This document shows positions 51,757 to 63,290 of a stretch of DNA of 64,000 bases, piece after piece (position 1 is the first letter of the stretch; every line of letters begins with the position of its first letter). Position numbers and translations under genes: made by a program. Source of the DNA: Inquilinus sp. KBS0705 (GTDB lineage Bacteria > Bacteroidota > Bacteroidia > Sphingobacteriales > Sphingobacteriaceae); NCBI GenBank assembly GCA_005938025.2, contig VCCI02000001.1, positions 930,001 to 994,000 of the forward strand, in the 5' to 3' direction. The notes under the pieces were generated by a model, which saw nothing but the letters and a program-made list of their open reading frames with translations, ran no database searches and was not told the origin of the DNA.

Positions 51757-52701
51757 TTAATCGCCTTTTTTGCCAAATACCGAAAAATGCACGTAACGGC
51801 TTGGGTGTGCTTTAATATCTATAAATAAATTATTCAGGTTATTAGAGGCATTATTTAGGTTGTTGTACATTTTATCATCGTTTAATAATAAACCAAGCGA
51901 GCCTTGGGCGCTGTTTATTTTTTCGATAGTTTGCTGTAATTCGCCTACCGCTTTATTTGCATTGGCCATGGTTTGGCTAATATTTGAGTTAGCAAGGTCG
52001 CCGCTAAATTTGTCCAGATTTGCCGAGATGCCGTTAAAACGGCCTGAGCTTGTTTTTAAATTAGCCGATACAACTTCAGCATTTTCCATGATCCCGTTAA
52101 TATGGCTGCTTTGAGCGCCTACAATAGCGTCGATTTTTTTGGTGGTACCTTCTAATGTTTGCAACGAGTTAGCTATGCTGGCAAAGCTGCGGCTAACATT
52201 ACGCTGAAACTCCGGGTTCATTATTTTGTTGATAGAGGCCATTGCCGAATCTACCTTAGTTATTAAAACCTCGGCTTTCTTTTGTATAGGCTGCAGGCTT
52301 TCCGCAAGGCTGCCTTGTATATCGGCACGCAGGGTATCTTTGTCTTCGGCATACTTGGTGCTGTTGCCCAATACAAAAACAATAGCTTTGCTACCTAAAA
52401 GGTCGGTACTTTGCAGTTCGGCAAGGGTATTGTCGGGTATGTTGTATTTAGGGTCAATTTTAAACTCAACAGTAGTTTGCCCATCGTGGCCCAGTTCCAT
52501 TTTTGATACCCGGCCAATTTGGAAGCCATTTACCAGCACCGGTTTTGATACCGTTAAACCCTCTACACTCCTGTAAATAGCATAAAACTTGTTTGAACCC
52601 GAGAAAACATCATTACCCTTTAAAAAGCTGTAACCCAATATAAGTATGGTTATTGATACGGCCGTGAGTGCACCAATTTTTGTTTCGTTTGATATTTTCA
52701 T
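51757..52701 (-). CDS. MlaD/MCE-domain protein
   Basis: A 314-residue protein with one N-terminal membrane helix (about 10-28) and an MCE domain (about 36-115; VEGLTVSKPVLVNGFQIGRVSKM). The rest is a long helical, Asn-rich region. MlaD proteins form periplasmic rings that move phospholipids between membranes, with an ATPase and permease; those are not seen adjacent. It follows the amidase gene by 25 bases on the same strand, so envelope maintenance fits. Confidence 0.85.
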   Translation of the reverse strand: MKISNETKIGALTAVSITILILGYSFLKGNDVFSGSNKFYAIYRSVEGLTVSKPVLVNGFQIGRVSKMELGHDGQTTVEFKIDPKYNIPDNTLAELQSTDLLGSKAIVFVLGNSTKYAEDKDTLRADIQGSLAESLQPIQKKAEVLITKVDSAMASINKIMNPEFQRNVSRSFASIANSLQTLEGTTKKIDAIVGAQSSHINGIMENAEVVSANLKTSSGRFNGISANLDKFSGDLANSNISQTMANANKAVGELQQTIEKINSAQGSLGLLLNDDKMYNNLNNASNNLNNLFIDIKAHPSRYVHFSVFGKKGD

Positions 52702-52726
52702 GCAGGGTAAATGTTTTGTGTATATG

Positions 52727-53644
52727 CTATTGTTCTACTTCTTTTTTATAGTTGTTTATAGCCCTAACTATTGATGCTACAATTTGGTTTTGCCCTTCTT
52801 CTGAATTTAAATATTCTTCATCATCAGGGTTGTTTATGTATCCTGTTTCAACCAATACAGATGGCATTGCGGTATGATCGAGCACAAATAACACCTGTTC
52901 CCGTACACCTTCACTTACCCGGCCATCACCATCGGTAAACTCTTTTTCAATCATATTGGCAAAATGGATACTTTGCCGGCGGTATTTATTTTTAAAAGCC
53001 TCCATCAAAATAACCGAGGATGGGTCTTCCGGGTCAAAACCGTTATACTGCTCTTTGTAATCTTTATCATCGTACAAATCCGCGTTCTCACGTAGTGCTT
53101 CCAGTTGTGGCCCAATACGGCGTGTACTATATACCAAAAGTAAAACTCCTTTTCCTGAACGATCAGGGACGGAAACTGTTTTATAAATAGGCGTTTTTTT
53201 ACCCCTTTTGCCCTTTTTATAACCCACAACCTCGGTACGGCGCTTGTCGGCCAGCGAGTTACAGTGGATAGATATGAACAAATTTCCTTTGTTTGAATTG
53301 GCAATATCGGCACGTGTTTTAAAAGGTACGTCAGCCTCTGTTGGCCTGGTCATTACCACTTTTACCTGCGGTAAAGAATTTTCTATTGCTTTTTGTAATT
53401 TAAGTGCTATTTGCAGCGTTACATTACTTTCGTAAGAAAACGATCCGTTTGAGCCTGATCTGGTACCGTTTGGGCGGGTGCCGTGGCCAGCATCTACAAT
53501 GATAGTTTTTATCTTAAAACTGTTATTTACAACCGTATCTTTTTGTGCAGAATAAGATGTGAATGGAATAAATGATAAGCATAAAAATAATGCCACCGAA
53601 CCGAAAATCAACTTTTTGAACCTGTTCAATATTTTATTTTTCAT
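52727..53644 (-). CDS. N-acetylmuramoyl-L-alanine amidase
   Basis: A 305-residue Amidase_3 enzyme. A signal or anchor (about 10-30) precedes the catalytic domain. Zinc-site and catalytic motifs are IIVDAGHG, then LFISIHCNSL and VLVETGYINNPDDEE (Glu). It cuts the amide bond between MurNAc and the stem peptide in peptidoglycan. It has no LysM or AMIN domain. First gene of a minus-strand pair with MlaD, divergent from LptD with 52 bases between. Confidence 0.9.
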   Translation of the reverse strand: MKNKILNRFKKLIFGSVALFLCLSFIPFTSYSAQKDTVVNNSFKIKTIIVDAGHGTRPNGTRSGSNGSFSYESNVTLQIALKLQKAIENSLPQVKVVMTRPTEADVPFKTRADIANSNKGNLFISIHCNSLADKRRTEVVGYKKGKRGKKTPIYKTVSVPDRSGKGVLLLVYSTRRIGPQLEALRENADLYDDKDYKEQYNGFDPEDPSSVILMEAFKNKYRRQSIHFANMIEKEFTDGDGRVSEGVREQVLFVLDHTAMPSVLVETGYINNPDDEEYLNSEEGQNQIVASIVRAINNYKKEVEQ

Positions 53645-53696
53645 TATGTTTGAACGCTGTTAACTGTACCTGCAAAAATACTATTCATAATCTATT

Positions 53697-56429
53697 TTGA
53701 AATTAGTTAGCCTTTTTTTTCTGCTTGCAATTATATTAATGGTTAACGTAATGGCCACTCCAAAAAGAGCGGATCATTATATAACTGTTAAAGATACTAT
53801 TATAAAACTTGATTCTGTAAGGGATAGGAAATTGCTAAGGCTTAAAAAGCCTGCAAAGGGCGCTAACAGTAAAAATAGCACTGCAACAACCGCATCTACT
53901 ACCGCACGCGACACCACTCCACAAAAAGCAGGGGGATTAGAAGATATAGTAAAATCGACTGCCGAAGATTCGTCTTTTGTAGATAACGATAACAAGGTTT
54001 CGTATTTATATGGTAAAGCCCGTGTTACTTACCAGGAATTTCAATTGGATGCGGAATATATACGTGTCGATGAAAAAAACCATAAAATTTTTGCCCGTGG
54101 TGCTACCGATCCGCGTACTAAACGGTATATAGGCAGGCCACTATCAAAATCGGGCAAAGAAAAACCGGTTGCATCCGATTCGTTGATGTACGACTATAAA
54201 ACAAAAAAAGGTAAAATTTGGAACCCTGCATCAGAGCAGGAAGGTAATTTTATATCGGGAGGACAGGCAAAGCAGCTAAACAAAGAAGAAGTTGCTTACC
54301 GCAATGTTATATTTAGTACTTGTAATCTTCCATATCCCGATACGCACTTTGGTATAGTTATTACTAAAGGTATCGGGCAAAAAAACAAGATCATATCTGG
54401 CCCTGCATACCTGGAGATTGAAGGTGTGCCATTGCCCTTTGCAATACCCTTTGGCTTTTTCCCTAAACCTGACCAACGTTCATCAGGGGTGTTGTTGCCG
54501 ACCTTTGGTGAAGACCAGAGACTGGGCTTCTTTTTGCGAAATTTTGGTTACTATATAGGCCTTAATGACAATTTAGATGTTACTACCATGGGTACGCTGT
54601 ACTCAAAAGGGTCGTACGAGTTAACCAGCACAGCACGTTATTTAAAACGTTATAAATATGGTGGTAGTTTAACACTGAGTTATGGCGCGCATAACTACGG
54701 TATACAAGGCGACCCATACCGAAAAGATTTTAATGTCACCTGGTCGCACTCGCAAGATCCTAATGCAAACCCGGGTACAACCTTTAGTGCATCTGTAAAT
54801 GCGGGTACCTCAAGTTTTTACAGGGATAACCCGGCACAAAACAACTACAATCTTAACTCGCTTACGCAAAATAACCTGCGGTCAAGTATTTCATATGGCC
54901 GTGTATGGGCTGGTACACCTTTTAATTTAAACGTTAGTTTAGGCCACAGCCAGGATCTGACCAAAAAGACGGTGACTTTGGAACTGCCTACCTTTAGTTT
55001 CAACATGTCTACCTTAAGCCCTTTCGATTCTAAAGACAGGGTTGGCGAACAAGCGTGGTATCAAAAAATTACGGTAGGCTATAGCCTTGTAGGTACAAAC
55101 AAATTGAATGAGGTACCCGAATCAGAACTGTTTAAAGGCAGTACATTTAGTAAGCGCCTGCAAAATGGCTTACAGCACAATATCCCGGTGGCGTTTAATA
55201 CCAACCTGTTAAAATTTTTTCAATTTAGTACGGGTGTTAATTATACCGAGCGCTGGTATCTACAAAGTATACGCAAACGTTTCGAAAGGGGTAGTATTGC
55301 CGGCCAGTCGGTGCCGGTTACCGATACCGTACCAGGCTTTGTACGTGCCGGTGATTATAGCTTAAATGCATCCCTGTCAACTAAATTTTATGGTATCATG
55401 ACCTTTAAAAAAGGGAATATCAAAAAAATACGACACGTTACTACACCCACCATCAGTTTTAATTACAAACCCGATTATGGTGACCCCAGCTATGGTTACT
55501 ACCGTACTGCTGTAAGTAATGCCTCGGTTCCGTATCCATATACTTACCAACGCTATTCTATATTTGACAATTCGCCATATGGGGGCCCCGCAGTTGGTAA
55601 GCAGGCGGGTATAGGCTTTTCATTAGATAACACTATTGAGGCTAAGGTAAAGCCAAAAAGTACAGATACATCCGGCTTAGATAAAACCGTACCCATCTTG
55701 CAGGGGTTAAGCATATCCACATTTTATAACTTTGCCCAGGATTCGCTTAAACTATCTACCCTAAACATTACTGGCCATACCGCTATATTAAACCAAAAAG
55801 TAAATATCAATTTTGGTGCTGTTTTTGATCCTTATATTAACCAGGTGCGCGATTCTATATCTAACGGAATGGTATTTAATTATGTTAACAGGATCAATCG
55901 CTATACCTTTCAGGATGGAAAACTCCCGATGCTGTCATCATTCAATTTTTCGATGAGCGGTAGTTTAAATTCGGCGCAATTTAAGCCAAAACAGGTAACA
56001 GCCGGCAGCAGCTTGCAAACCATGACACCCAATCAGGCCCAGCGTTTAGCATTGATCAATAGCGACCCGGGGGCGTATATCGACTTTAACATACCATGGA
56101 ACATTGCTATAAATTACAACTTTAATTATACTAATAATATTACGAGCAGTTCGTCAAGTAATACGATAATGGTAAGCGGAGACGTAAGCCTTACTCAAAA
56201 GTGGAAAGTACAGTATAATGCCAACTACGACCTTAAAGCAAGAGCTTTAAGCAGTGCAACGTCTTTCGCCATATATCGCGACTTACACTGTTGGGATCTA
56301 TCTATACAATGGCTGCCTTTTGGGTATTACAAATCATATAACGTAACACTAAAAGTAAAATCAACTATTTTACAGGATTTGAAACTGAGCAAACGTAGCG
56401 ATTATACAAGTAACCAAAGTTTTAGATAA
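53697..56429 (+). CDS. lptD: Putative LPS-assembly protein LptD
   Basis: A 910-residue outer-membrane protein. It begins at TTG 53697; this is the only start that keeps the signal peptide (LVSLFFLLAIILMVNVMA), since the next ATGs lie inside it. After a Ser/Thr-rich stretch comes the OstA-like domain (VSYLYGKARVTYQEFQLDAEYIRVD) and the long C-terminal beta-barrel. LptD inserts lipopolysaccharide into the outer leaflet with LptE. Conserved cysteines of the Proteobacterial type are few. CinA follows after one base, translationally close. Confidence 0.85.
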   Translation: MKLVSLFFLLAIILMVNVMATPKRADHYITVKDTIIKLDSVRDRKLLRLKKPAKGANSKNSTATTASTTARDTTPQKAGGLEDIVKSTAEDSSFVDNDNKVSYLYGKARVTYQEFQLDAEYIRVDEKNHKIFARGATDPRTKRYIGRPLSKSGKEKPVASDSLMYDYKTKKGKIWNPASEQEGNFISGGQAKQLNKEEVAYRNVIFSTCNLPYPDTHFGIVITKGIGQKNKIISGPAYLEIEGVPLPFAIPFGFFPKPDQRSSGVLLPTFGEDQRLGFFLRNFGYYIGLNDNLDVTTMGTLYSKGSYELTSTARYLKRYKYGGSLTLSYGAHNYGIQGDPYRKDFNVTWSHSQDPNANPGTTFSASVNAGTSSFYRDNPAQNNYNLNSLTQNNLRSSISYGRVWAGTPFNLNVSLGHSQDLTKKTVTLELPTFSFNMSTLSPFDSKDRVGEQAWYQKITVGYSLVGTNKLNEVPESELFKGSTFSKRLQNGLQHNIPVAFNTNLLKFFQFSTGVNYTERWYLQSIRKRFERGSIAGQSVPVTDTVPGFVRAGDYSLNASLSTKFYGIMTFKKGNIKKIRHVTTPTISFNYKPDYGDPSYGYYRTAVSNASVPYPYTYQRYSIFDNSPYGGPAVGKQAGIGFSLDNTIEAKVKPKSTDTSGLDKTVPILQGLSISTFYNFAQDSLKLSTLNITGHTAILNQKVNINFGAVFDPYINQVRDSISNGMVFNYVNRINRYTFQDGKLPMLSSFNFSMSGSLNSAQFKPKQVTAGSSLQTMTPNQAQRLALINSDPGAYIDFNIPWNIAINYNFNYTNNITSSSSSNTIMVSGDVSLTQKWKVQYNANYDLKARALSSATSFAIYRDLHCWDLSIQWLPFGYYKSYNVTLKVKSTILQDLKLSKRSDYTSNQSFR

Positions 56430-56430
56430 C

Positions 56431-57678
56431 ATGCTTGCAGAAATAATAACCATAGGCGACGAGATACTGATAGGCCAAATTGTAGATACCAACTCGGCAT
56501 GGATGGCTGCAAGGTTAAACGAAGAGGGTATTAGGGTAAAACAGATATCATCTGTATCGGATGATAAGCAACACATACTTAAAGCCCTTGCCGAGGCTGC
56601 ACTACGTGCTGATATTATTTTAATAACAGGTGGATTAGGGCCAACTAAAGACGACATTACCAAAAAGACGATTGCCGAATATTTTCATGTTGGCTTTGTA
56701 TTAAACCAGGATGCTTTAACTAACGTAGAGAACATCTTTAAAAAATATAATCGCCCTTTGCTGGATGTTAACCGCAAGCAAGCTGAGGTGCCTGAAAATT
56801 GCGAGGTTATTTTAAATAATAATGGCACAGCGCCGGGTATGTGGTTTAACCAAGGTGGCAAAATATATGTATCTATGCCGGGTGTGCCTTTCGAGATGAA
56901 ATATATGATGGAGGAGGAGGTAATACCTAAGCTGAAAAGCGTGTTAAAACTACCCGTTATCATTCATAAAACCATATTAACTGTAGGCGAGGGCGAGTCT
57001 TTCCTGGCGGAAAAGATAGCCGACATTGAAAATGAATTACCCTCATACATAAAGCTGGCTTATCTACCCAAAATGGGCCAGGTACGCTTGCGCTTAAGTG
57101 CTTACGGCGATGAGGCGGCTGCTTTGCAAGCTAAGATAGATGAATTTGCAGCCCGCATCGTCGAACGGGTAGGCATCAACGTGGTTGCTATGGAAGATAT
57201 GCCTCTTGAGCAGGTGGTGCTTAATACAATGGCCGAAAAAGGATTGACCTTATCTGGAGCAGAAAGCTGTACAGGAGGTTATATAGCTCATTTGATCACG
57301 CAACATGCCGGCTCGTCGCAGGTGTTTTTAGGTGGGGCGGTAACTTATTCAAACCAACTAAAAGAAAGTGTTTTAGGTGTCGAACATGATACACTGACAG
57401 AATTTGGCGCTGTTAGCGAACAAACCGTGAAGCAAATGGTTAAAGGAGCATTGCTTCAGTTTAAATCTGACTATGCCGTTGCCGTAACAGGTATTGCAGG
57501 CCCCGGAGGCGGCAGCGCAGAGAAGCCGGTAGGTACTGTTTGGATAGCTGTGGCAAATGCAAATAAAACTGTGGTAAAGAAATTCACATTTGCTAATAAG
57601 CGCGCGCAAAACATCGAAAGAAGCGCTGTGGCCGCGTTTTTTATGTTGATTACTTTATTAAAAGAAAACAAAATGTGA
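56431..57678 (+). CDS. cinA: CinA-family protein
   Basis: A 415-residue protein with the two-domain CinA layout. The N-terminal molybdopterin-binding-like (COG1058) domain has TIGDEILIGQIVDTNS and LITGGLGPTKDD; the C-terminal nicotinamide-nucleotide amidase domain has LSGAESCTGGYIAH and AVTGIAGPGGGSAEKPVGTVW. It works in NAD-cycle repair or, in competent bacteria, with RecA. It starts one base after LptD and is co-transcribed with it. Confidence 0.92.
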   Translation: MLAEIITIGDEILIGQIVDTNSAWMAARLNEEGIRVKQISSVSDDKQHILKALAEAALRADIILITGGLGPTKDDITKKTIAEYFHVGFVLNQDALTNVENIFKKYNRPLLDVNRKQAEVPENCEVILNNNGTAPGMWFNQGGKIYVSMPGVPFEMKYMMEEEVIPKLKSVLKLPVIIHKTILTVGEGESFLAEKIADIENELPSYIKLAYLPKMGQVRLRLSAYGDEAAALQAKIDEFAARIVERVGINVVAMEDMPLEQVVLNTMAEKGLTLSGAESCTGGYIAHLITQHAGSSQVFLGGAVTYSNQLKESVLGVEHDTLTEFGAVSEQTVKQMVKGALLQFKSDYAVAVTGIAGPGGGSAEKPVGTVWIAVANANKTVVKKFTFANKRAQNIERSAVAAFFMLITLLKENKM

Positions 57679-57722
57679 CGTGTTAATTTTATAATTTTGA
57701 CACACTAAGTATAGTTTTGTCT

Positions 57723-59285
57723 ATGGCCAAATACCAATTGTTACTGCCAAAAATGGGGGAAAGTGTTGCAGAGGCAACTATAATTAAATGGAATAAAAAG
57801 CCAGGCGATTATATTGAAGCAGATGAGGCAGTTATGGAAATAGCTACTGATAAGGTCGACTCCGAAGTCCCGTCACCGGTATCAGGAAAGTTAGTTGAAC
57901 AACTATGTAAAGAGGATGAGGTGGTGCAGGTAGGGTCGGTAATTGCTATAATAGAAACCGATACTGCGGCAAACGAAACTACCACTGCGCCTGTTGCCGA
58001 AGTTAAAGCCGAGCCTGTGCCGCAAGCTGTTGCAGCAACTCCCGAGCCACAAGCAACACAACCGGCTAAAGAAGAAGAGGCTCCTCAAATTGAACAGATA
58101 CCCGGCATCAGTCAATTAGCAAATAATAGTAATACCTCACAAAATACCGGCGTTAAATTCGAAAATCGTTTTTATTCGCCATTGGTAAAAAATATAGCCC
58201 ACCAGGAAGGTATAGATAACGACGAGCTTGACCGCATACCCGGTACAGGCGCCGAAGGCCGTTTAACAAAAGATGATTTGTTAACTTATCTTCAAAGCAG
58301 AGGCACTAAACCTGCCCCTGTAGAAACATATGCTATTCCGCAAGCTGCAGCAAAACCCGCTGCGCCGCCGGTTATGGCGTCTGCGGCACCAACGCCTCAA
58401 GCTGCTCCGGTTACACAGCCAACCGCATCGCAGCCAGCATACACTGCACAGCAGGCAAGCGCGCCTTCTGCAAATCATAACAATACACCTGTAACGCCAC
58501 CGGCACCGCAGCCTGTTACCCCGCCTGTAGCAGAACCTGTTAAAGAAACGCCTAAGCCGGTAACATCTGTATCGGGCGGCGATGAGATCATTGAAATGGA
58601 CCGTATGCGTAAGCTTATTGCCGAACATATGGTATACAGCAAGCACACGTCTCCGCACGTTACATCATTTGTTGAAGCTGATGTTACGGGCCTTGTACAA
58701 TGGCGCGACAAAGTGAAAGATGGATTTGAAAAACGTGAAGGAGAGAAGATAACCTTTACGCCTATATTTATAGAAGCCGTTGTACGTGCTATAAAAGATT
58801 TCCCGATGATCAACGTCACTGTTAGCGGTACACAGATCATCAAAAAGCGCGACATCAATATAAGTATGGCTACTGCTTTGCCAAGTGGCAACCTGATTGT
58901 ACCAGTAATAAAACGAGCTGATCAGCTAAGTTTATTAGGCATAACTAAAGCTGTTAACGATTTGGCAAATCGTGCCCGCATCAATAAACTATTGCCCGAT
59001 GATGTTAAAGACGGCACTTTCACTATAACCAATGTGGGTTCGTTTGGTAATGTTATGGGTACACCTATTATAAACCAACCACAGGTAGCTATTTTGGCTG
59101 TGGGCGCTATTAAAAAGAAAGTAGCTGTATTAGAAACACCGGAAGGGGATACCATTGCTATCAGGCATATGATGTTCCTGTCATTGTCGTACGATCACCG
59201 TGTGGTTGACGGCGCATTGGGCGGCCGCTTTATACGCAAAATTGCCGACTACCTTGAAAATTGGGACCTAACCAGAAATATATAG
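57723..59285 (+). CDS. 2-oxo acid dehydrogenase E2 (dihydrolipoamide acyltransferase)
   Basis: A 520-residue enzyme started at ATG 57723 (a TTG two codons earlier is possible). The lipoyl domain has the modified Lys at K44 (ATDKVDS). A Pro/Ala linker leads to the E3/E1-binding domain (FYSPLVKNIAHQEGIDNDELDRIPGTGAEGRLTKDDLL), then a second long Ala/Pro/Gln linker (about 205-285) and the catalytic domain ending in LSYDHRVVDGALGGRF (His-x3-Asp). E1 and E3 genes are not nearby, so it cannot be told whether it serves branched-chain, pyruvate or 2-oxoglutarate dehydrogenase. A perfect TAGTTTTG at 57712-57719 puts the message start near the start codon. Confidence 0.9.
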   Translation: MAKYQLLLPKMGESVAEATIIKWNKKPGDYIEADEAVMEIATDKVDSEVPSPVSGKLVEQLCKEDEVVQVGSVIAIIETDTAANETTTAPVAEVKAEPVPQAVAATPEPQATQPAKEEEAPQIEQIPGISQLANNSNTSQNTGVKFENRFYSPLVKNIAHQEGIDNDELDRIPGTGAEGRLTKDDLLTYLQSRGTKPAPVETYAIPQAAAKPAAPPVMASAAPTPQAAPVTQPTASQPAYTAQQASAPSANHNNTPVTPPAPQPVTPPVAEPVKETPKPVTSVSGGDEIIEMDRMRKLIAEHMVYSKHTSPHVTSFVEADVTGLVQWRDKVKDGFEKREGEKITFTPIFIEAVVRAIKDFPMINVTVSGTQIIKKRDINISMATALPSGNLIVPVIKRADQLSLLGITKAVNDLANRARINKLLPDDVKDGTFTITNVGSFGNVMGTPIINQPQVAILAVGAIKKKVAVLETPEGDTIAIRHMMFLSLSYDHRVVDGALGGRFIRKIADYLENWDLTRNI

Positions 59286-59313
59286 TTAATTAAATGTGAT
59301 TCTATCAAATGAC

Positions 59314-59344
59314 AAAAGGCCCCAAAAGGGCCTTTCGTTTTTTT
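59314..59344 (+). terminator. Terminator after the E2 gene
   Basis: AAAGGCCC and GGGCCTTT flank a CAAAA loop, followed by CG and seven T. Confidence 0.85.
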
Positions 59345-59360
59345 CAACCGGGAGAATCTA

Positions 59361-60596
59361 CTAAAAAACTTCGGCTGCTTGTTGTTTTGCCGTAGCTAAA
59401 CTGACCCCTGTTAGCTGGTCGGCGAAGGCCACGAAAGCCTTGTTATCTGATATACGTTGCTGGTTATCTATCAGTTTTTGTAAATTGATCTTACCAATAA
59501 CAAATTTGTAACTACCTGAATAGAAACGTTCGTGTATGTGCTCAAATTCTAATGCTTCTACCAGGCCTTCATCCTCGTAACGCAGGTATATATTTAACTC
59601 AATATTATTGGTAAACTGCAGGTCGTTTGTTTCTTTGGCCTTTTTATACTCGTACTGGTAGTTGTAGCGCAGCGCGGCAATATCCGATAATACTGCAGAT
59701 CCTGTAGGGTGGCCACCAGCACCCTTTCCAAAAAAGAATTGCTGATCGGCAAAGGCTGCCTGTACCGTTACACCGTTGTATTCGTACTCTACGTTGTATA
59801 AAAACTCGGTTTCGTTAACAAATTTAGGCAGTACAAACATAGCTACATGTCTGTCGTCAAGCTCTTTGGCTACAGGTACCAGTTTTATCTTTAATTTCTT
59901 TTCGCGGGCATACTGCAAATCTTGTGCTGCAAGGTTTTGTATACCGATATTTAACACATCTTTTGGGTTAACCACTACACCATAAGCGTGAGATGCGGTA
60001 ATTACAAGTTTAAATTTGGCATCGTAACCACCAACATCCATGGTTGGGTCGGTTTCGGCAAAGCCAAGGTCTTGTGCTTGTTTAAGGGCGGTATCGTAGT
60101 CTAAGCCCTCTAAATAGCCTTTTGATAGAATATAGTTTGACGATCCGTTAAAGATACCACTTATAGAATGTAGCAATTCGTTATCGTAATACTCTTCCAG
60201 ATTACGGATAATAGGTATACTACCGCATACTGCCCCCTCGTATAGTAATGATGTGCCATATTTGTGTTGCAATTCTATCAACTGCGGCAGGTAAGTGGCT
60301 ATCATTTTTTTGCTGGCCGATACCACATTTTTACCCGTGCTTAAAGCCCGCGAAACGATCTCGAACGCAGCTTCTGTATCATTTATAAGCTCTACAACAG
60401 TATTTATTTCGGGATTATTCAGTATTTCGTCCCGGTCGGTAGTAAATAGTTCTTTAGGTAACGAACGATCTTTTTCCGGATTTTTGATAGCGATCTTTAC
60501 TATCTCAAGGTTCAGGTTTTTGGTTTTGATTATATCGTACAATCCCTGGCCAACAACTCCAAATCCGAAGAGGCCTATATTTAGTTTCTTACTCAT
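59361..60596 (-). CDS. hom: Homoserine dehydrogenase
   Basis: A 411-residue NAD(P)H enzyme reducing aspartate semialdehyde to homoserine. The Rossmann motif GLFGFGVVGQGLYD is at residues 8-21; EGAVCGSIPIIRNLEEYYDNELLHSISGIFNGSSNYILSKG holds the substrate core and EADPT-like FAETDPTMDVGG follows. A C-terminal region of about 80 residues may be a regulatory domain, but a clear ACT motif is not visible. It is the last gene of the metY-metX-hom operon, its start touching the metX stop. Homoserine feeds metX in the same operon. Confidence 0.9.
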   Translation of the reverse strand: MSKKLNIGLFGFGVVGQGLYDIIKTKNLNLEIVKIAIKNPEKDRSLPKELFTTDRDEILNNPEINTVVELINDTEAAFEIVSRALSTGKNVVSASKKMIATYLPQLIELQHKYGTSLLYEGAVCGSIPIIRNLEEYYDNELLHSISGIFNGSSNYILSKGYLEGLDYDTALKQAQDLGFAETDPTMDVGGYDAKFKLVITASHAYGVVVNPKDVLNIGIQNLAAQDLQYAREKKLKIKLVPVAKELDDRHVAMFVLPKFVNETEFLYNVEYEYNGVTVQAAFADQQFFFGKGAGGHPTGSAVLSDIAALRYNYQYEYKKAKETNDLQFTNNIELNIYLRYEDEGLVEALEFEHIHERFYSGSYKFVIGKINLQKLIDNQQRISDNKAFVAFADQLTGVSLATAKQQAAEVF

Positions 60597-61651
60597 TAAG
60601 CAATTTTTTGCAGTTCAATTATTTTTCCTTTAACATCCGTTTTAAAAAACGATGTAATTATTTTTGTTAACGCCTCAGTTTCAATTAAAAATCCATCGTG
60701 CCCATAAAATGAATCAAACTCCGCAAAAGCCGATTTTGGTATATGCCTGAACAAATATTGCTGCTCCTCAATAGGAAACAACACATCAGATTTTATGCCT
60801 ATAACCAATGTACGGGCTTTTATCAGGCTTAGTGCCTTATCAACTCCATGGCGGCCGCGGCCTACATTGTGCGAGTCCATAGCTTTGCTCAAATACCAGT
60901 AACTGTAGGCATTAAAACGGTTTACAAGCTTTTCTCCCTGGTAATTTTGGTATGTTGATGCTTTGAAGTTATCAGTTACGTTATCTTCTTCCTCCTGTTG
61001 CGTAATGGCATAAGTTTTATACCCACGGTAGGATAGGAGCGCAATGCTGCGTGCGGCTTTTAAGCCTTTGCTGCCACCATCAGGTGCTCCGGCGTAAAAA
61101 GTACGGTCGGCGGTTATTGCCAGTCGTTGCGATTCGTTAAAAGCTATTCCCCAGGGTGAATGACGGGCGTTAGTAGCTATTAAGATCAGGTTTTTTATAC
61201 GCTCGGGCTGGCTGATGCTCCACTCAATGGCTTGCTGGCCACCTAACGATCCGCCAAGTAATATCTCGATATGTTCTATCTCTAAATGGTCTGCCAAAAG
61301 GGTGTGTGCCTTAACAATGTCGCGGATAGTAAATTCCGGGAATGCAAGGTAGTATGGTTGCCCGGTTATTGGGTTGGTGGTTAACGGGTTGGCGGTGCCA
61401 TACGGCGACCCCAACACATTAGCGCAAACTACAAAATGCTCATCAGGGTTAAAATGATCGTCGGCACCAAAAAGCCCTTTCCACCAATCAAAAACATCCG
61501 AATTAGCGGTAAGCGCATGGCAAACCCAAACTACATTGTCGCGGTTTTTATTTAATGTACCGTAAGTATTATAGCCTATTTGTAGCCCCTTTAATTTTGC
61601 GCCCGACTCCAGTTCAAAGGTGCCGGTATATGTAAAACTTTGTATACTCAT
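60596..61651 (-). CDS. metX: Homoserine O-acyltransferase
   Basis: A 351-residue alpha/beta-hydrolase-fold enzyme. The nucleophile is Ser135 in LGGSLGGQQAIEW, and the Asp and His of the triad lie in IGIKSDVLFP and GHDGFLIE near the C-terminus. It transfers an acetyl (in this family sometimes succinyl) group to homoserine for direct sulfur insertion by MetY. The neighbours (metY upstream, hom downstream) make the methionine path clear. Confidence 0.9.
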   Translation of the reverse strand: MSIQSFTYTGTFELESGAKLKGLQIGYNTYGTLNKNRDNVVWVCHALTANSDVFDWWKGLFGADDHFNPDEHFVVCANVLGSPYGTANPLTTNPITGQPYYLAFPEFTIRDIVKAHTLLADHLEIEHIEILLGGSLGGQQAIEWSISQPERIKNLILIATNARHSPWGIAFNESQRLAITADRTFYAGAPDGGSKGLKAARSIALLSYRGYKTYAITQQEEEDNVTDNFKASTYQNYQGEKLVNRFNAYSYWYLSKAMDSHNVGRGRHGVDKALSLIKARTLVIGIKSDVLFPIEEQQYLFRHIPKSAFAEFDSFYGHDGFLIETEALTKIITSFFKTDVKGKIIELQKIA

Positions 61652-61736
61652 TTTGTTATTTTGTTATTTCGGGAGTAGCTGTTTCTGCAACTACTCCCTT
61701 ATAACACCACTTAAAAAACTAAAAAAACTAAAATTG

Positions 61737-63120
<1,384 letters not shown>

Positions 63121-63170
63121 TTGAGGGTATCACGTGTTTTCGGGAATGAGAAAAGGGAACGTGTACAGTA

Positions 63171-63281
63171 TCAACAGCAGCAACACATGCAAATACAGCC
63201 GGTAATATGGTTGTATGCAATGGTATTATCAGATAGGGGATACTGATTGTTTTGTTGAGCTAAGTAAGTTGTAATTTTCAT
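63171..63281 (-). CDS. Cysteine-rich leader peptide of the methionine operon
   Basis: A 36-codon frame from ATG 63281 to TGA 63171, between the SAM aptamer and metY. Its last eight residues are CICMCCCC: six Cys and one Met. The ATG lies about ten bases after the 3' strand of the aptamer P1 helix. Downstream RNA can fold two ways that exclude each other: ATGTGT (63188-63183, within the Met-Cys codons) with ACACGT (63164-63159), or GTACACGT (63166-63159) with ACGTGATAC (63135-63127). A poly-Cys frame of this kind is known as a cysteine-responsive attenuator in mycobacteria. Translation is not proven here; the Cys/Met run is the evidence. Confidence 0.6.
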   Translation of the reverse strand: MKITTYLAQQNNQYPLSDNTIAYNHITGCICMCCCC

Positions 63282-63290
63282 GATTAAAAA